Positions 56,212 through 64,000 of a DNA stretch of 64,000 bases are shown here, in pieces. A program made the position numbers and the translations under genes. Numbering within the stretch: the stretch's first letter is position 1; each line of letters opens with the position of its first letter. The notes below the pieces were generated by a model. That model searched no databases, was not told where the DNA came from, and saw only the letters and a program-made list of their open reading frames with translations. This DNA is from an uncultured Bacteroidales bacterium (lineage in GTDB: Bacteria; Bacteroidota; Bacteroidia; Bacteroidales; Muribaculaceae), in assembly GCA_902781045.1 (NCBI GenBank), contig CACZHT010000012.1:23350-87349 (forward strand). The letters are read 5' to 3'.

Positions 56212-57516
56212 ATGAAGACAAAACCGAACCTAAGCTTTATGAATCTGTGGAACATCAGTTTCGGATTCTTTGGCGTACAGATTGCCTATGCGTTGCAGAG
56301 TGCCAACATCAGCCGTATCTTTGCCACGCTGGGCGCCGACCCGCACAACCTGAGTTACTTCTGGATTTTGCCACCGCTGATGGGCATGGTGGTTCAGCCT
56401 CTGGTGGGTCTGTTCAGCGACAAGACGTGGACTCGCTTCGGCCGCCGCATCCCCTATTTGTTTGTCGGTGCCGCTGTGGCCGTGATTGTGATGTGCCTGC
56501 TTCCCAACGCCGGCTCGCTGGGTCTAGCTGTGTCTAGCGCCATGACCTTCGGCCTGATTTCGCTCATGTTCCTCGACACGAGCATCAATATGGCCATGCA
56601 GCCGTTCAAGATGATGGTTGGCGATATGGTCAACGAGGAGCAGAAGGCCAAGGCCTACAGCATCCAGTCGTTTCTGTGCAATGCCGGCTCGCTGGCAGGC
56701 TACATCTTCCCCTTCTTGTTTGCCGCCATCGGCATTGCCAACACCGCGCCCGAGGGCGAGATACCACAGTCGGTCAAATGGTCGTTCTATGTGGGTGCGG
56801 CCATTCTGATCCTGTGCGTGATCTACACCACCGCCAAGGTCAAGGAGTACACCCCCGCCGAGATGGCACAGTTCCAAGCCGCAGCCGTCGAGGAACAGCA
56901 TGCCGCCGAAGAGGCCGGTGGCACCAAGAATCGTGCCCTCAAGGTGTTCATCCAGGTGGGCATCGTGCAATTCTTCTGCTGGGCAGCGTTCATGTACATG
57001 TGGACCTACACCAACGGCACCATCGCCGACACAGTGTGGCACTCGACCGACCCTGCAAGCCAGGGCTACCAGGACGCCGGCGACTGGGTGGGCATCCTGT
57101 TTGCCGTCCAGGCCATCGGCAGTGTGCTGTGGGCAGTAGTGCTGCCGCGCTTCAAGAGCATCAAGCTGGCCTACGCCCTGAGTCTTCTCATCGGCGGCAT
57201 TGGCTTCCTGATGGTGCCATACATCGGCGACAAGTACTTGCTGTTCGTGCCCTACTTCCTCATCGGCTTTGCCTGGGCGGCCATGCTGGCCATGCCGTTC
57301 ACCCTGGTGACCAACGCGCTGGAGGGCTCGAAGTATATGGGCACGTTCCTCGGCCTGTTCAACTGCACCATCTGCATCCCGCAGATTGTGGCCGCCGCTC
57401 TGGGCGGTGTGCTGCTTGCAGCGCTCGACAGTGTGCAGGGCAACATGCTCATGCTGGCCGGCGTGTTCCTGATTATCGGCACCGCAGCCGTATTCATCAT
57501 CCAAGACAAAAAATAA
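56212..57516 (+). CDS. MFS oligosaccharide/maltose importer (GPH/SUT-like)
   Basis: A 434-residue inner-membrane transporter with twelve predicted helices. The N-terminus (NLSFMNLWNISFGFFGVQIAY) and the loop motif GLFSDKTWTRFGRRIPYLF are characteristic of the sugar-specific GPH/SUT-like MFS proteins found in Bacteroidetes starch loci. It would carry maltose or maltodextrins from the periplasm to the cytoplasm. It is the first gene of an operon with GH77 and GH13 enzymes, 9 bp before GH77, under a LacI-type operator. Confidence 0.88.
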   Translation: MKTKPNLSFMNLWNISFGFFGVQIAYALQSANISRIFATLGADPHNLSYFWILPPLMGMVVQPLVGLFSDKTWTRFGRRIPYLFVGAAVAVIVMCLLPNAGSLGLAVSSAMTFGLISLMFLDTSINMAMQPFKMMVGDMVNEEQKAKAYSIQSFLCNAGSLAGYIFPFLFAAIGIANTAPEGEIPQSVKWSFYVGAAILILCVIYTTAKVKEYTPAEMAQFQAAAVEEQHAAEEAGGTKNRALKVFIQVGIVQFFCWAAFMYMWTYTNGTIADTVWHSTDPASQGYQDAGDWVGILFAVQAIGSVLWAVVLPRFKSIKLAYALSLLIGGIGFLMVPYIGDKYLLFVPYFLIGFAWAAMLAMPFTLVTNALEGSKYMGTFLGLFNCTICIPQIVAAALGGVLLAALDSVQGNMLMLAGVFLIIGTAAVFIIQDKK

Positions 57517-57525
57517 CACAACGAT

Positions 57526-60198
57526 ATGAAACTGAAATTTAGGCTGGATTATCGCACCCAATATGGCGAGAATCTGGTGTTGAACCAAATCACAGGCGAC
57601 GACCAGGTGGTGCAGCATGCGATGCGCACCACCGACGGGCGCACCTGGAAGTGTGAGTTGGAACTGGCGACCAAGCCGCAGTGCATCGACTACTACTACA
57701 GCGTGGTGCGCGACGGACGCGTGGTGCGCCACGAGTGGACTGTGGTGCCTCACCGCTTGGACTTGAGCGCGAGCAAGGGGCAGAAACAGACGGCCTACGA
57801 CCGCTGGTATGACCTGCCCGAGGACTCCTACCTCTACAGCTCGGCCCTGACCGACTGTGTGGCTCGGCGCGAGTTGGGCACACTGGCCGAGACCAGCCAT
57901 TCGATGACCGTGCAGCTGAAGGTGCGTGCGCCGCAGCTGCGCCGTGGCGAGCGGCTGGCCGTGGTGGGCAGCGGCGCGCTGCTGGGCGACTGGGACATCC
58001 GCCAAGCAGTGCCCATGACCGAGCACAACTGCAACGAGTGGGTCATCGCGCTCGACGTGGTCAAGCTGCGCTCGCAGTTCATCGAGTTCAAGTTTGTCAT
58101 CCAGAGCGATGATGCCCCGGGCATCTGGGAGAATGGCGACAACCGCACCGTGGTGTTGCCTCCCATGCGCGCCGGCGATGTGGTGACCTACGAGTTGCAG
58201 CAGGCCTACTTTGCGTTGCCTCCGGTCAAGATAGCGGGCACGGTGGTGCCCATCTTCTCGCTCCGTAGCGAGAAGAGCTTCGGCGTGGGCGACTTCGGCG
58301 ACCTCAAGCGCATGATTGACTGGGTGGCCATGACTGGCCAGCGTGCCCTGCAGGTGCTGCCCATCAACGACTCGACCATCACCCACACCTGGCAGGACAG
58401 CTACCCCTACAACAGCATCAGCATCTATGCCCTGCACCCCCAGTACTGCGACCTCAACCAGTTGCCGCCTCTGGCCGATAATGCGCGTGTCAAGTACTAT
58501 GAGGAGCTGCGTCGTGAGCTAAATGCCTTGCCACAAATCGACTATGAGCGTGTCAATAAGGCAAAGCTGGACTATCTGCACGAAGTGTTCGACCAGGAGG
58601 GAGCCGCCATTCTCAAGGGCGACGACTTCAAGGCTTTCTTCAAGGCCAACAAGGACTGGCTGGTGCCCTACGCCGCCTTCTGCCACTATCGCGACCTCTA
58701 TGGCACGGCCCGCTTCAACGACTGGCCTGACCACCACACGCTTGAGGAGCATGAGATTGCCGCCATGAGCAGCGCCCGCACTCGCATCTACCGCGAGGTG
58801 TCGTTCTGGTATTTCGTCCAGTTCTGCCTCGACCGCCAGATGCGCGGTGCCCACGAGTATGCCCGCAGCAAGCAAGTGATTCTCAAGGGCGACATCCCCA
58901 TCGGCATCAGCCGCGACGGTGTCGAGGCTTGGGTCGAGCCGCGCTACTTCAACCTCAACGGCCAGGCTGGTGCTCCGCCCGATGCTTTCTCGGCCAACGG
59001 CCAGAACTGGGGCTTCCCCACCTACGACTGGGATGCCATGCTGGCCGACGGATGCTCGTGGTGGGTCAAGCGGTTCCGCAAGATGTCGCAATACTTCGAT
59101 GCCTACCGCATCGACCATGTTCTGGGCTTCTTCCGCATCTGGGAGATTCCCATCGATGCCGTGCATGGCCTGTTGGGCCAGTTCTCGCCCTCGCAGGGCA
59201 TGAGTGCCGACGAGATTCGCGGCTATGGCTTGAACTTCCAGGAGGAGCTGATGACACGCCCGTTCATAGCCGACTGGGTGCTGGACCGCATCTTCGGACC
59301 GCATGCCCAGGAGGTGCGCGAGCACTATGTGGAACATGTGCATGACGACATCTACAGGATGCGTCCCGAGTATGACACCCAACGCAAAGTGGAGAAAGCC
59401 TTTGCCGGACGCACCGACGAGGAGGACATCTGGATACGTGACGGGCTGTACGCTCTGATCAGCAATGTCCTGTTTGTACGCGACCGCAAGGACCCGAGCC
59501 TCTATCACCCGCGCATCGCCGTGCAGAACGACCTGGTCTATGAGACACTCTACGAGGGCGACAAGCAGGCATTCAACCGGCTGTACAATGACTACTACTA
59601 CCGCCGCAACAATGACTTCTGGTATCACGAGGCGATGAAGAAACTGCCACGCCTGGTCGAGGCCACTCGCATGTTGGTGTGTGCCGAGGACTTGGGCATG
59701 GTGCCCGACTGCGTGCCCTGGGTGATGAACGAGCTGCGCATCCTCAGCCTCGAAATCCAGTCGATGCCCAAGGACGACAAGCTGGTGTTCGGCAATCTGA
59801 ACAACAATCCCTACCGCTCGGTGGCCACCATCTCGACCCACGACATGAGCACCCTGCGGCAGTGGTGGGACGAGGACTGGGAGCGTGCGCAACGCTACTA
59901 CAGCACCGTGCTGTGGCGCGGCGACGCCGCCCCGCATCCCATGCCGGGATGGCTGGCCCGCGACATCGTGGCCAACCACCTGGGCTGCCCCTCGATGCTG
60001 TGCCTGCTCTCGCTGCAGGACTGGCTGGCCATCGACGAGAATCTGCGCCTGCCTGATGCCGATGCCGAGCGCATCAACATCCCTGCCAATCCGCGGCACT
60101 ACTGGCGCTGGCGCATGCACATGACCATCGAGCAGCTGATGCAGGCCGACTCGTTCAACGTCAAGGTGCGCGAGCTGGTGCACAACGCTGCCCGCTGA
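57526..60198 (+). CDS. malQ: 4-alpha-glucanotransferase (amylomaltase, GH77) with N-terminal CBM20 modules
   Basis: An 890-residue cytoplasmic enzyme. Two CBM20-like starch-binding modules come first (about 1-105 and 125-225; the second has GSGALLGDWDIRQAVPM). The GH77 domain follows (about 240-880). The nucleophile is Asp530 in YRIDHVLGFFRIWEIP, the acid/base is Glu721 in CAEDLGMVP, and the third acid lies in STHDMSTLRQWW. It transfers alpha-1,4-glucan segments, so imported maltodextrins can be remodelled for phosphorolysis or glycogen synthesis. No signal peptide. It lies between the importer and pullulanase genes (gap 9 bp before). Confidence 0.95.
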   Translation: MKLKFRLDYRTQYGENLVLNQITGDDQVVQHAMRTTDGRTWKCELELATKPQCIDYYYSVVRDGRVVRHEWTVVPHRLDLSASKGQKQTAYDRWYDLPEDSYLYSSALTDCVARRELGTLAETSHSMTVQLKVRAPQLRRGERLAVVGSGALLGDWDIRQAVPMTEHNCNEWVIALDVVKLRSQFIEFKFVIQSDDAPGIWENGDNRTVVLPPMRAGDVVTYELQQAYFALPPVKIAGTVVPIFSLRSEKSFGVGDFGDLKRMIDWVAMTGQRALQVLPINDSTITHTWQDSYPYNSISIYALHPQYCDLNQLPPLADNARVKYYEELRRELNALPQIDYERVNKAKLDYLHEVFDQEGAAILKGDDFKAFFKANKDWLVPYAAFCHYRDLYGTARFNDWPDHHTLEEHEIAAMSSARTRIYREVSFWYFVQFCLDRQMRGAHEYARSKQVILKGDIPIGISRDGVEAWVEPRYFNLNGQAGAPPDAFSANGQNWGFPTYDWDAMLADGCSWWVKRFRKMSQYFDAYRIDHVLGFFRIWEIPIDAVHGLLGQFSPSQGMSADEIRGYGLNFQEELMTRPFIADWVLDRIFGPHAQEVREHYVEHVHDDIYRMRPEYDTQRKVEKAFAGRTDEEDIWIRDGLYALISNVLFVRDRKDPSLYHPRIAVQNDLVYETLYEGDKQAFNRLYNDYYYRRNNDFWYHEAMKKLPRLVEATRMLVCAEDLGMVPDCVPWVMNELRILSLEIQSMPKDDKLVFGNLNNNPYRSVATISTHDMSTLRQWWDEDWERAQRYYSTVLWRGDAAPHPMPGWLARDIVANHLGCPSMLCLLSLQDWLAIDENLRLPDADAERINIPANPRHYWRWRMHMTIEQLMQADSFNVKVRELVHNAAR

Positions 60199-60208
60199 TT
60201 GCATGAAC

Positions 60209-60282
60209 TCGGAAAACTCAGAAATCTCAGAATTCAGGGAGGTCTCCCAGAATTCCCAGAATTCCCAGAAATCCCAGAAACA
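60209..60282. repeat. TCCCAGAAT microrepeat before the pullulanase start
   Basis: About eight imperfect 9-bp units (ACTCAGAAA, CTCAGAATT, TCCCAGAAT, ATCCCAGAA) fill the spacer between GH77 and pullulanase. They keep an open frame that adds a 31-residue Ser/Gln/Asn-rich N-terminus to the pullulanase frame from an ATG at 60203. That extension would precede and disturb the signal peptide, so it is taken as non-coding. Confidence 0.7.
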
Positions 60283-60295
60283 AAAAAACGAGAGA

Positions 60296-62260
60296 ATGAA
60301 ACACTGCATATTACTGATGCTGGCTCTACTGACCCTGTTGCCCGCCTCGGCGCAGATGATGCCTTCGATGGCCGACGAGCCCAAGTTCCACGACCATGAG
60401 GTCAAGTATTCGAAAAAGAAGACCAGCTTCCAGCTCATGACCGACATCGATGCCCAGGAGGTAAAGGTCAATATCTATGACACAGCGTTGGGAGGCTCGC
60501 CAATCAGGACAGAGTCCATGTTCAAGCTCTGCACAAGTCCTGTCATCAACGACAAGTCTTTGTTGTGGTGCGCCATTATCAATGAAGACCTCAAGGGCAA
60601 GTTCTACACCTTCAATGTCAAGCAGAACGACCAGTGGCTGGGTGAGACACCCGGCATCAAGGCGCTGGCCGTGGGTGTGAACGGACAACGAGGGGCCATC
60701 ATCGACATGAAGCAGACCAACCCCAAGCGCTGGAACAAAGACCGCTCTCCGGCCATCGCCAGCAAGGACCTGGTCATCTATGAGATGCACCACCGCGACT
60801 ACTCGATTGATCCCTCGGGCGGCTTCAGCTATCCCGGCAAGTACCTTGCGCTGACCGAGCGCCAGGGCTACGCGCACCTAGTCAAGCTGGGTGTGAACGC
60901 TGTACACATCCTGCCGTCGTATGACTACGCGTCGGTCGACGAGACCCGCCTCAATGAGCCGCAGTACAACTGGGGCTACGACCCAGTCAACTACTGGGTG
61001 CCCGAGGGCAGCTACTCGACCGACCCCACCAACCCCATGACCCGCATCCATGAGTTCAAGCGCATGGTGCAGAGTCTGCATCAGGCGGGCATCAAGGTGA
61101 TTCTGGACGTGGTGTTCAATCACACGTTCGACATCATGGGCAGCAACTTCCAGCGGACGAGGCCCGACTACTTCTACCGCAAGAACCGGGACGGCAGCTA
61201 CAGCAACGGCAGCGGCTGCGGCAATGAGACTGCCAGCGAGCGCTACCGCATGCGCAGCTACATCATCGACTGCTGCAAGTACTGGGTCAAGGAGTATCAC
61301 ATCGACGGCTTCCGCTTCGACCTGATGGGCATCCACGACATCGAGACGATGAATTTGCTGCGCAAGCAGTTGCCTGCCGACATCATCATCTATGGCGAGG
61401 GCTGGTCGGCCGGCAGCTGCGCCCTGCCCCAGTCGCAACTGGCCATGAAGGCCAACATCAGCCAGATGCCGGGCATCGCCGCCTTCAGCGACGAGATGCG
61501 CGACGGTCTGCGCGGCCCGTGGGACGGTGATGACAAGGCCGCCTTTCTGGGTGGTGTCAAGGGCAACGAGGAGAGCGTGAAGTTTGGCATAGCCGGAGCC
61601 ATCGAGCACCCGCAAGTCGACATGGCCCGTGTCAACTATAGCAAAGCTGCGTGGGCCACCCAGCCCACACAGATGATTGCCTATGTCAGTTGTCACGACG
61701 ACATGTGCCTGGTCGACCGTCTGCGCGCCAGCGTCAAGGGCATCACTCAGGACGAGCTCATCCGCTTGGACCTGCTGGCCCAGACTGCTGTAATGACCTC
61801 GCAGGGCATTCCGTTCATACTCAGCGGCGAAGAGATGCTGCGCGACAAGAAAGGCGTGCACAACAGCTACAACAGCCCCGACTCGGTCAACCACCTGGAC
61901 TGGAACAACCTCAAGCGCTACCCGAAAGTGATGGAGTATTATCGCGATTTGATTGCCTTGCGCAAGGCTCACCCGGCATTCCGCCTGGGTGACGCCGAGC
62001 TGGTGCGCCGCCACCTGGAGTTCCTGCCCAAGCAGGACTGTGTGGTGGCCTATCGACTCAAGAACCACGCGGGCGGTGACATGTGGCAGGACATCTATGT
62101 CGTGCTCAACGCCAACCGCCAGTCGCGCACCATCACCGTGCCCGACGGCAACTACACCATCGTGTGCCGTGACGGCCAAATCAGGCCCATCGGCCTCGAC
62201 ACCTTCAGCGGCAACACGGTCATCGTCCCGGCACAGTCGGCACTCATCTTCCACAATTAA
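60296..62260 (+). CDS. Type I pullulanase-like GH13 enzyme, exported
   Basis: A 654-residue enzyme from the ATG at 60296, chosen because it gives a signal peptide ending PASAQ. An N-terminal CBM48-type domain (about 25-140) precedes the GH13 barrel. The pullulanase signature YNWGYDP is at 224-230. The nucleophile is Asp342 in GFRFDLMG, the acid/base is Glu368 in IYGEGW, and the transition-state Asp lies in YVSCHDDM. It debranches alpha-1,6 links of starch and glycogen-like glucans. The export signal places it in the periplasm, so debranching would happen before MFS uptake. Confidence 0.93.
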   Translation: MKHCILLMLALLTLLPASAQMMPSMADEPKFHDHEVKYSKKKTSFQLMTDIDAQEVKVNIYDTALGGSPIRTESMFKLCTSPVINDKSLLWCAIINEDLKGKFYTFNVKQNDQWLGETPGIKALAVGVNGQRGAIIDMKQTNPKRWNKDRSPAIASKDLVIYEMHHRDYSIDPSGGFSYPGKYLALTERQGYAHLVKLGVNAVHILPSYDYASVDETRLNEPQYNWGYDPVNYWVPEGSYSTDPTNPMTRIHEFKRMVQSLHQAGIKVILDVVFNHTFDIMGSNFQRTRPDYFYRKNRDGSYSNGSGCGNETASERYRMRSYIIDCCKYWVKEYHIDGFRFDLMGIHDIETMNLLRKQLPADIIIYGEGWSAGSCALPQSQLAMKANISQMPGIAAFSDEMRDGLRGPWDGDDKAAFLGGVKGNEESVKFGIAGAIEHPQVDMARVNYSKAAWATQPTQMIAYVSCHDDMCLVDRLRASVKGITQDELIRLDLLAQTAVMTSQGIPFILSGEEMLRDKKGVHNSYNSPDSVNHLDWNNLKRYPKVMEYYRDLIALRKAHPAFRLGDAELVRRHLEFLPKQDCVVAYRLKNHAGGDMWQDIYVVLNANRQSRTITVPDGNYTIVCRDGQIRPIGLDTFSGNTVIVPAQSALIFHN

Positions 62261-62273
62261 CATGCAAGCAATA

Positions 62274-64000
62274 ATGAAGAAGGCAATATTACTTATGCTG
62301 GTGGCTGCTGTGGCCACCATGCAGGCGGCGATCAAGGTCGACCGCATCGAGCCCACCGACTGGTATGTTGGGCTAGACAACGCCGTGCCGTCGGTGCAGC
62401 TGATGGTCTACGGCCAGGGCATCCGTGATGCCGAGGTAACCACCGACTATGCCGGTGTCAGTATCGACAGTCTGGTGCGGCTCGACTCACCCAACTATCT
62501 GTTGGTCTATCTGAGCACACGCGGTGCCCAGCCCGGCGTGATGGAGCTGAATTTCAAGCAGGGCAAGCAGAAGAAGACGGTGAAGTATACGCTCAAGGCC
62601 CGTGAAAAGCGCGGCAATGAGCGCTACGGTTTCACCAATGCCGATGTGCTGTACATGCTCATGCCCGACCGGTTTGCCGACGGCAACCCCGGCAACAACG
62701 TGATCAAGGGCATGCGCAGCGACCGCTGCGACCGTTCGCACCCCAGCGTGCGCCATGGCGGTGACCTGGAGGGCATCCGGCAGCATCTGGACTATCTCAA
62801 CGAGCTGGGTGTGACGGCACTATGGTTCACCCCGGTGCTCGAGAACGACTCGCCTGTGGGCATGTACAATGACACCTATCATGGCTATGCCACTACCAAC
62901 TACTATCGCGTCGACCCGCGCTTCGGCACCAACGCCGAGTATCGCCGACTGGTGGATGAGGCGCATGCCCGGGGGCTGAAGGTGGTGATGGACATGATCT
63001 TCAACCACTGCGGCTTTGAGCATCCGTGGGTGGCCGATATGCCCTCGAACGACTGGTTCAACCTGCACGAGTGGCTCAAGGAGTCAAAGGGTACCAGCGA
63101 CTCGCGCGGCACCAGCTTCAAGCAGACCAGCTACCGCTTGGCTCCGGTGTTGGATCCCTACGCCAGCGACATCGACCTGCAGGAGACAGTCCAGGGCTGG
63201 TTTGTTTCGACCATGCCTGACCTCAACCAGAACAATGTGCATGTGATGAACTACCTGATTCAGAACAGCATCTGGTGGATTGAGACGGTGGGCATCGACG
63301 GCATCCGCATGGACACCTACCCCTACGCCTACGCCGAGCCGATGGCCCGCTGGATGCGCACGCTCGACCGTGAGTACCCTTACTTCAATGTCGTGGGCGA
63401 GACATGGTTTGAGAACCCCGCCTACACCGCCGCCTGGCAGCGCGACAGCAAGATTGCCCAGGACAACTCCTACCTCAGCACGGTGATGGACTTCTCGTTT
63501 TATGCCATGGTCGACTCGGCCAGCATCGAACCCACCGATGGGCAGTGGCGCGGCTTCAACCGCGTGTACAACAGCCTGGTGTTTGACTATCTCTACCCCA
63601 ATCCCAAGAGCGTGATGGCATTCATTGAGAACCATGACACCGACCGCTTCCTCAAGGAGGGGCACGATGCCCGCAAGCTCAAACAGGCTTTAGCACTATT
63701 GCTCACAGTCAATCGCATCCCGCAGCTCTACTATGGCAGCGAGGTGCTGATGAACGGCACCAAGCGCATCACTGACGGCTATGTGCGCAAGGACTTCATC
63801 GGCGGCTTCCCGGGCGATGAGCGTAGCGCGTTCACCGAGGCTGGCCGCACAGCCGAGGAGAACGACATGTTCCACTGGCTCAAGACCGTGCTGCACTGGC
63901 GCAAGGACAACTTGTGCATCATCCAGGGGCAGCAGAAACAGTTCATTCCCTACAACGGCATCTATGTGCTCACCCGCCAGCTGAGCGACCACACCACCAT
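62274..64000 (+). CDS. SusA-like GH13 alpha-amylase/neopullulanase (cut by window end)
   Basis: A partial gene; 575 codons are present and the frame is open at the window end. The start is 62274 (MKKAILLMLVAAVATMQAA, a signal peptide); an in-frame ATG 12 bp upstream is also possible. An N-terminal beta domain (about 25-120) precedes the GH13 barrel with MPDRFADGN, the nucleophile Asp347 in DGIRMDTYPY, the acid/base Glu376 in VVGETW, and Asp455 in IENHDTDR. The order matches periplasmic SusA, which cuts imported starch fragments to short sugars. It is the fourth gene of the maltodextrin operon, 13 bp after pullulanase. Confidence 0.92.
   Translation, partial: MKKAILLMLVAAVATMQAAIKVDRIEPTDWYVGLDNAVPSVQLMVYGQGIRDAEVTTDYAGVSIDSLVRLDSPNYLLVYLSTRGAQPGVMELNFKQGKQKKTVKYTLKAREKRGNERYGFTNADVLYMLMPDRFADGNPGNNVIKGMRSDRCDRSHPSVRHGGDLEGIRQHLDYLNELGVTALWFTPVLENDSPVGMYNDTYHGYATTNYYRVDPRFGTNAEYRRLVDEAHARGLKVVMDMIFNHCGFEHPWVADMPSNDWFNLHEWLKESKGTSDSRGTSFKQTSYRLAPVLDPYASDIDLQETVQGWFVSTMPDLNQNNVHVMNYLIQNSIWWIETVGIDGIRMDTYPYAYAEPMARWMRTLDREYPYFNVVGETWFENPAYTAAWQRDSKIAQDNSYLSTVMDFSFYAMVDSASIEPTDGQWRGFNRVYNSLVFDYLYPNPKSVMAFIENHDTDRFLKEGHDARKLKQALALLLTVNRIPQLYYGSEVLMNGTKRITDGYVRKDFIGGFPGDERSAFTEAGRTAEENDMFHWLKTVLHWRKDNLCIIQGQQKQFIPYNGIYVLTRQLSDHTT

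Overview
The window is a piece of a Bacteroidales chromosome, probably from a Muribaculaceae- or Prevotellaceae-like gut species. The evidence is: SusC/SusD polysaccharide loci; promoters of the Bacteroidetes type (-7 box TAnnTTTG) before most genes; very few Shine-Dalgarno sequences; the gene order rpsU-xerC-hpf-four tRNAs-tuf-tRNA Trp-secE-nusG-rplKAJL-rpoBC; and a fairly GC-rich coding sequence with AT-rich spacers. The genus cannot be fixed from sequence reading alone. I saw no rRNA, CRISPR array, insertion sequence or prophage.

Layout. (1) 1-7224, minus strand: a four-gene locus (SusC, SusD, GH18 endoglycosidase, DUF1735/LamG lipoprotein) resembling the N-glycan loci of Bacteroides. (2) 7356-22421, minus strand: the information-processing block, from rpsU down to rpoC, with four tRNAs before tuf and tRNA-Trp after it. 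(3) 22883-28017, plus strand: Na/phosphate cotransporter-PhoU fusion, a two-component system, and a TPR/AraC membrane regulator. (4) 28023-36429: mixed genes, including an orphan DUF2442-HTH protein, an unknown secreted protein, aminopeptidase P, a gamma carbonic anhydrase-like protein and a PafA-type phosphatase, with a repeat-rich spacer at 31037-31451. (5) 36552-46393: a LacI-family regulator divergent from a starch-type susCDEF operon, followed by a separately promoted three-module secreted protein ending in a dockerin. (6) 46558-50754: methyltransferase, Rieske-like lipoprotein, GH3 glycosidase, then a repeat-filled spacer. (7) 51297-54333, minus strand: queA, truB, uppP, DUF3098; then a GT2 and tRNA-Leu. 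(8) 56212-64000, plus strand: MFS sugar importer, GH77 amylomaltase, GH13 pullulanase and a SusA-like GH13 enzyme cut by the window end.

How the parts work together. Regions 5 and 8 form one starch/maltodextrin regulon. SusC/D/E/F and the dockerin protein would bind and import glucans at the outer membrane, the SusA-like enzyme and pullulanase cut them, the MFS protein carries oligosaccharides across the inner membrane, and GH77 remodels them inside. Three copies of a 12-bp LacI-type operator lie 62.5-63.5 bp upstream of the -7 box of the three glucan promoters. This constant distance suggests that the LacI-family protein activates these promoters. The copy beside the regulator also covers the -33 region of the regulator's own promoter, which would repress it.

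A second notable area is rpsU/hpf. The rpsU mRNA has a leader of about 270 nt with mutually exclusive helices and a perfect anti-16S sequence near its 5' end, and hpf has a full Shine-Dalgarno. Most other genes here have none, in a phylum whose ribosomes normally hide the anti-Shine-Dalgarno behind bS21. This could be a bS21-sensing control circuit. All functional calls are from motif reading and gene context; no database search was run.
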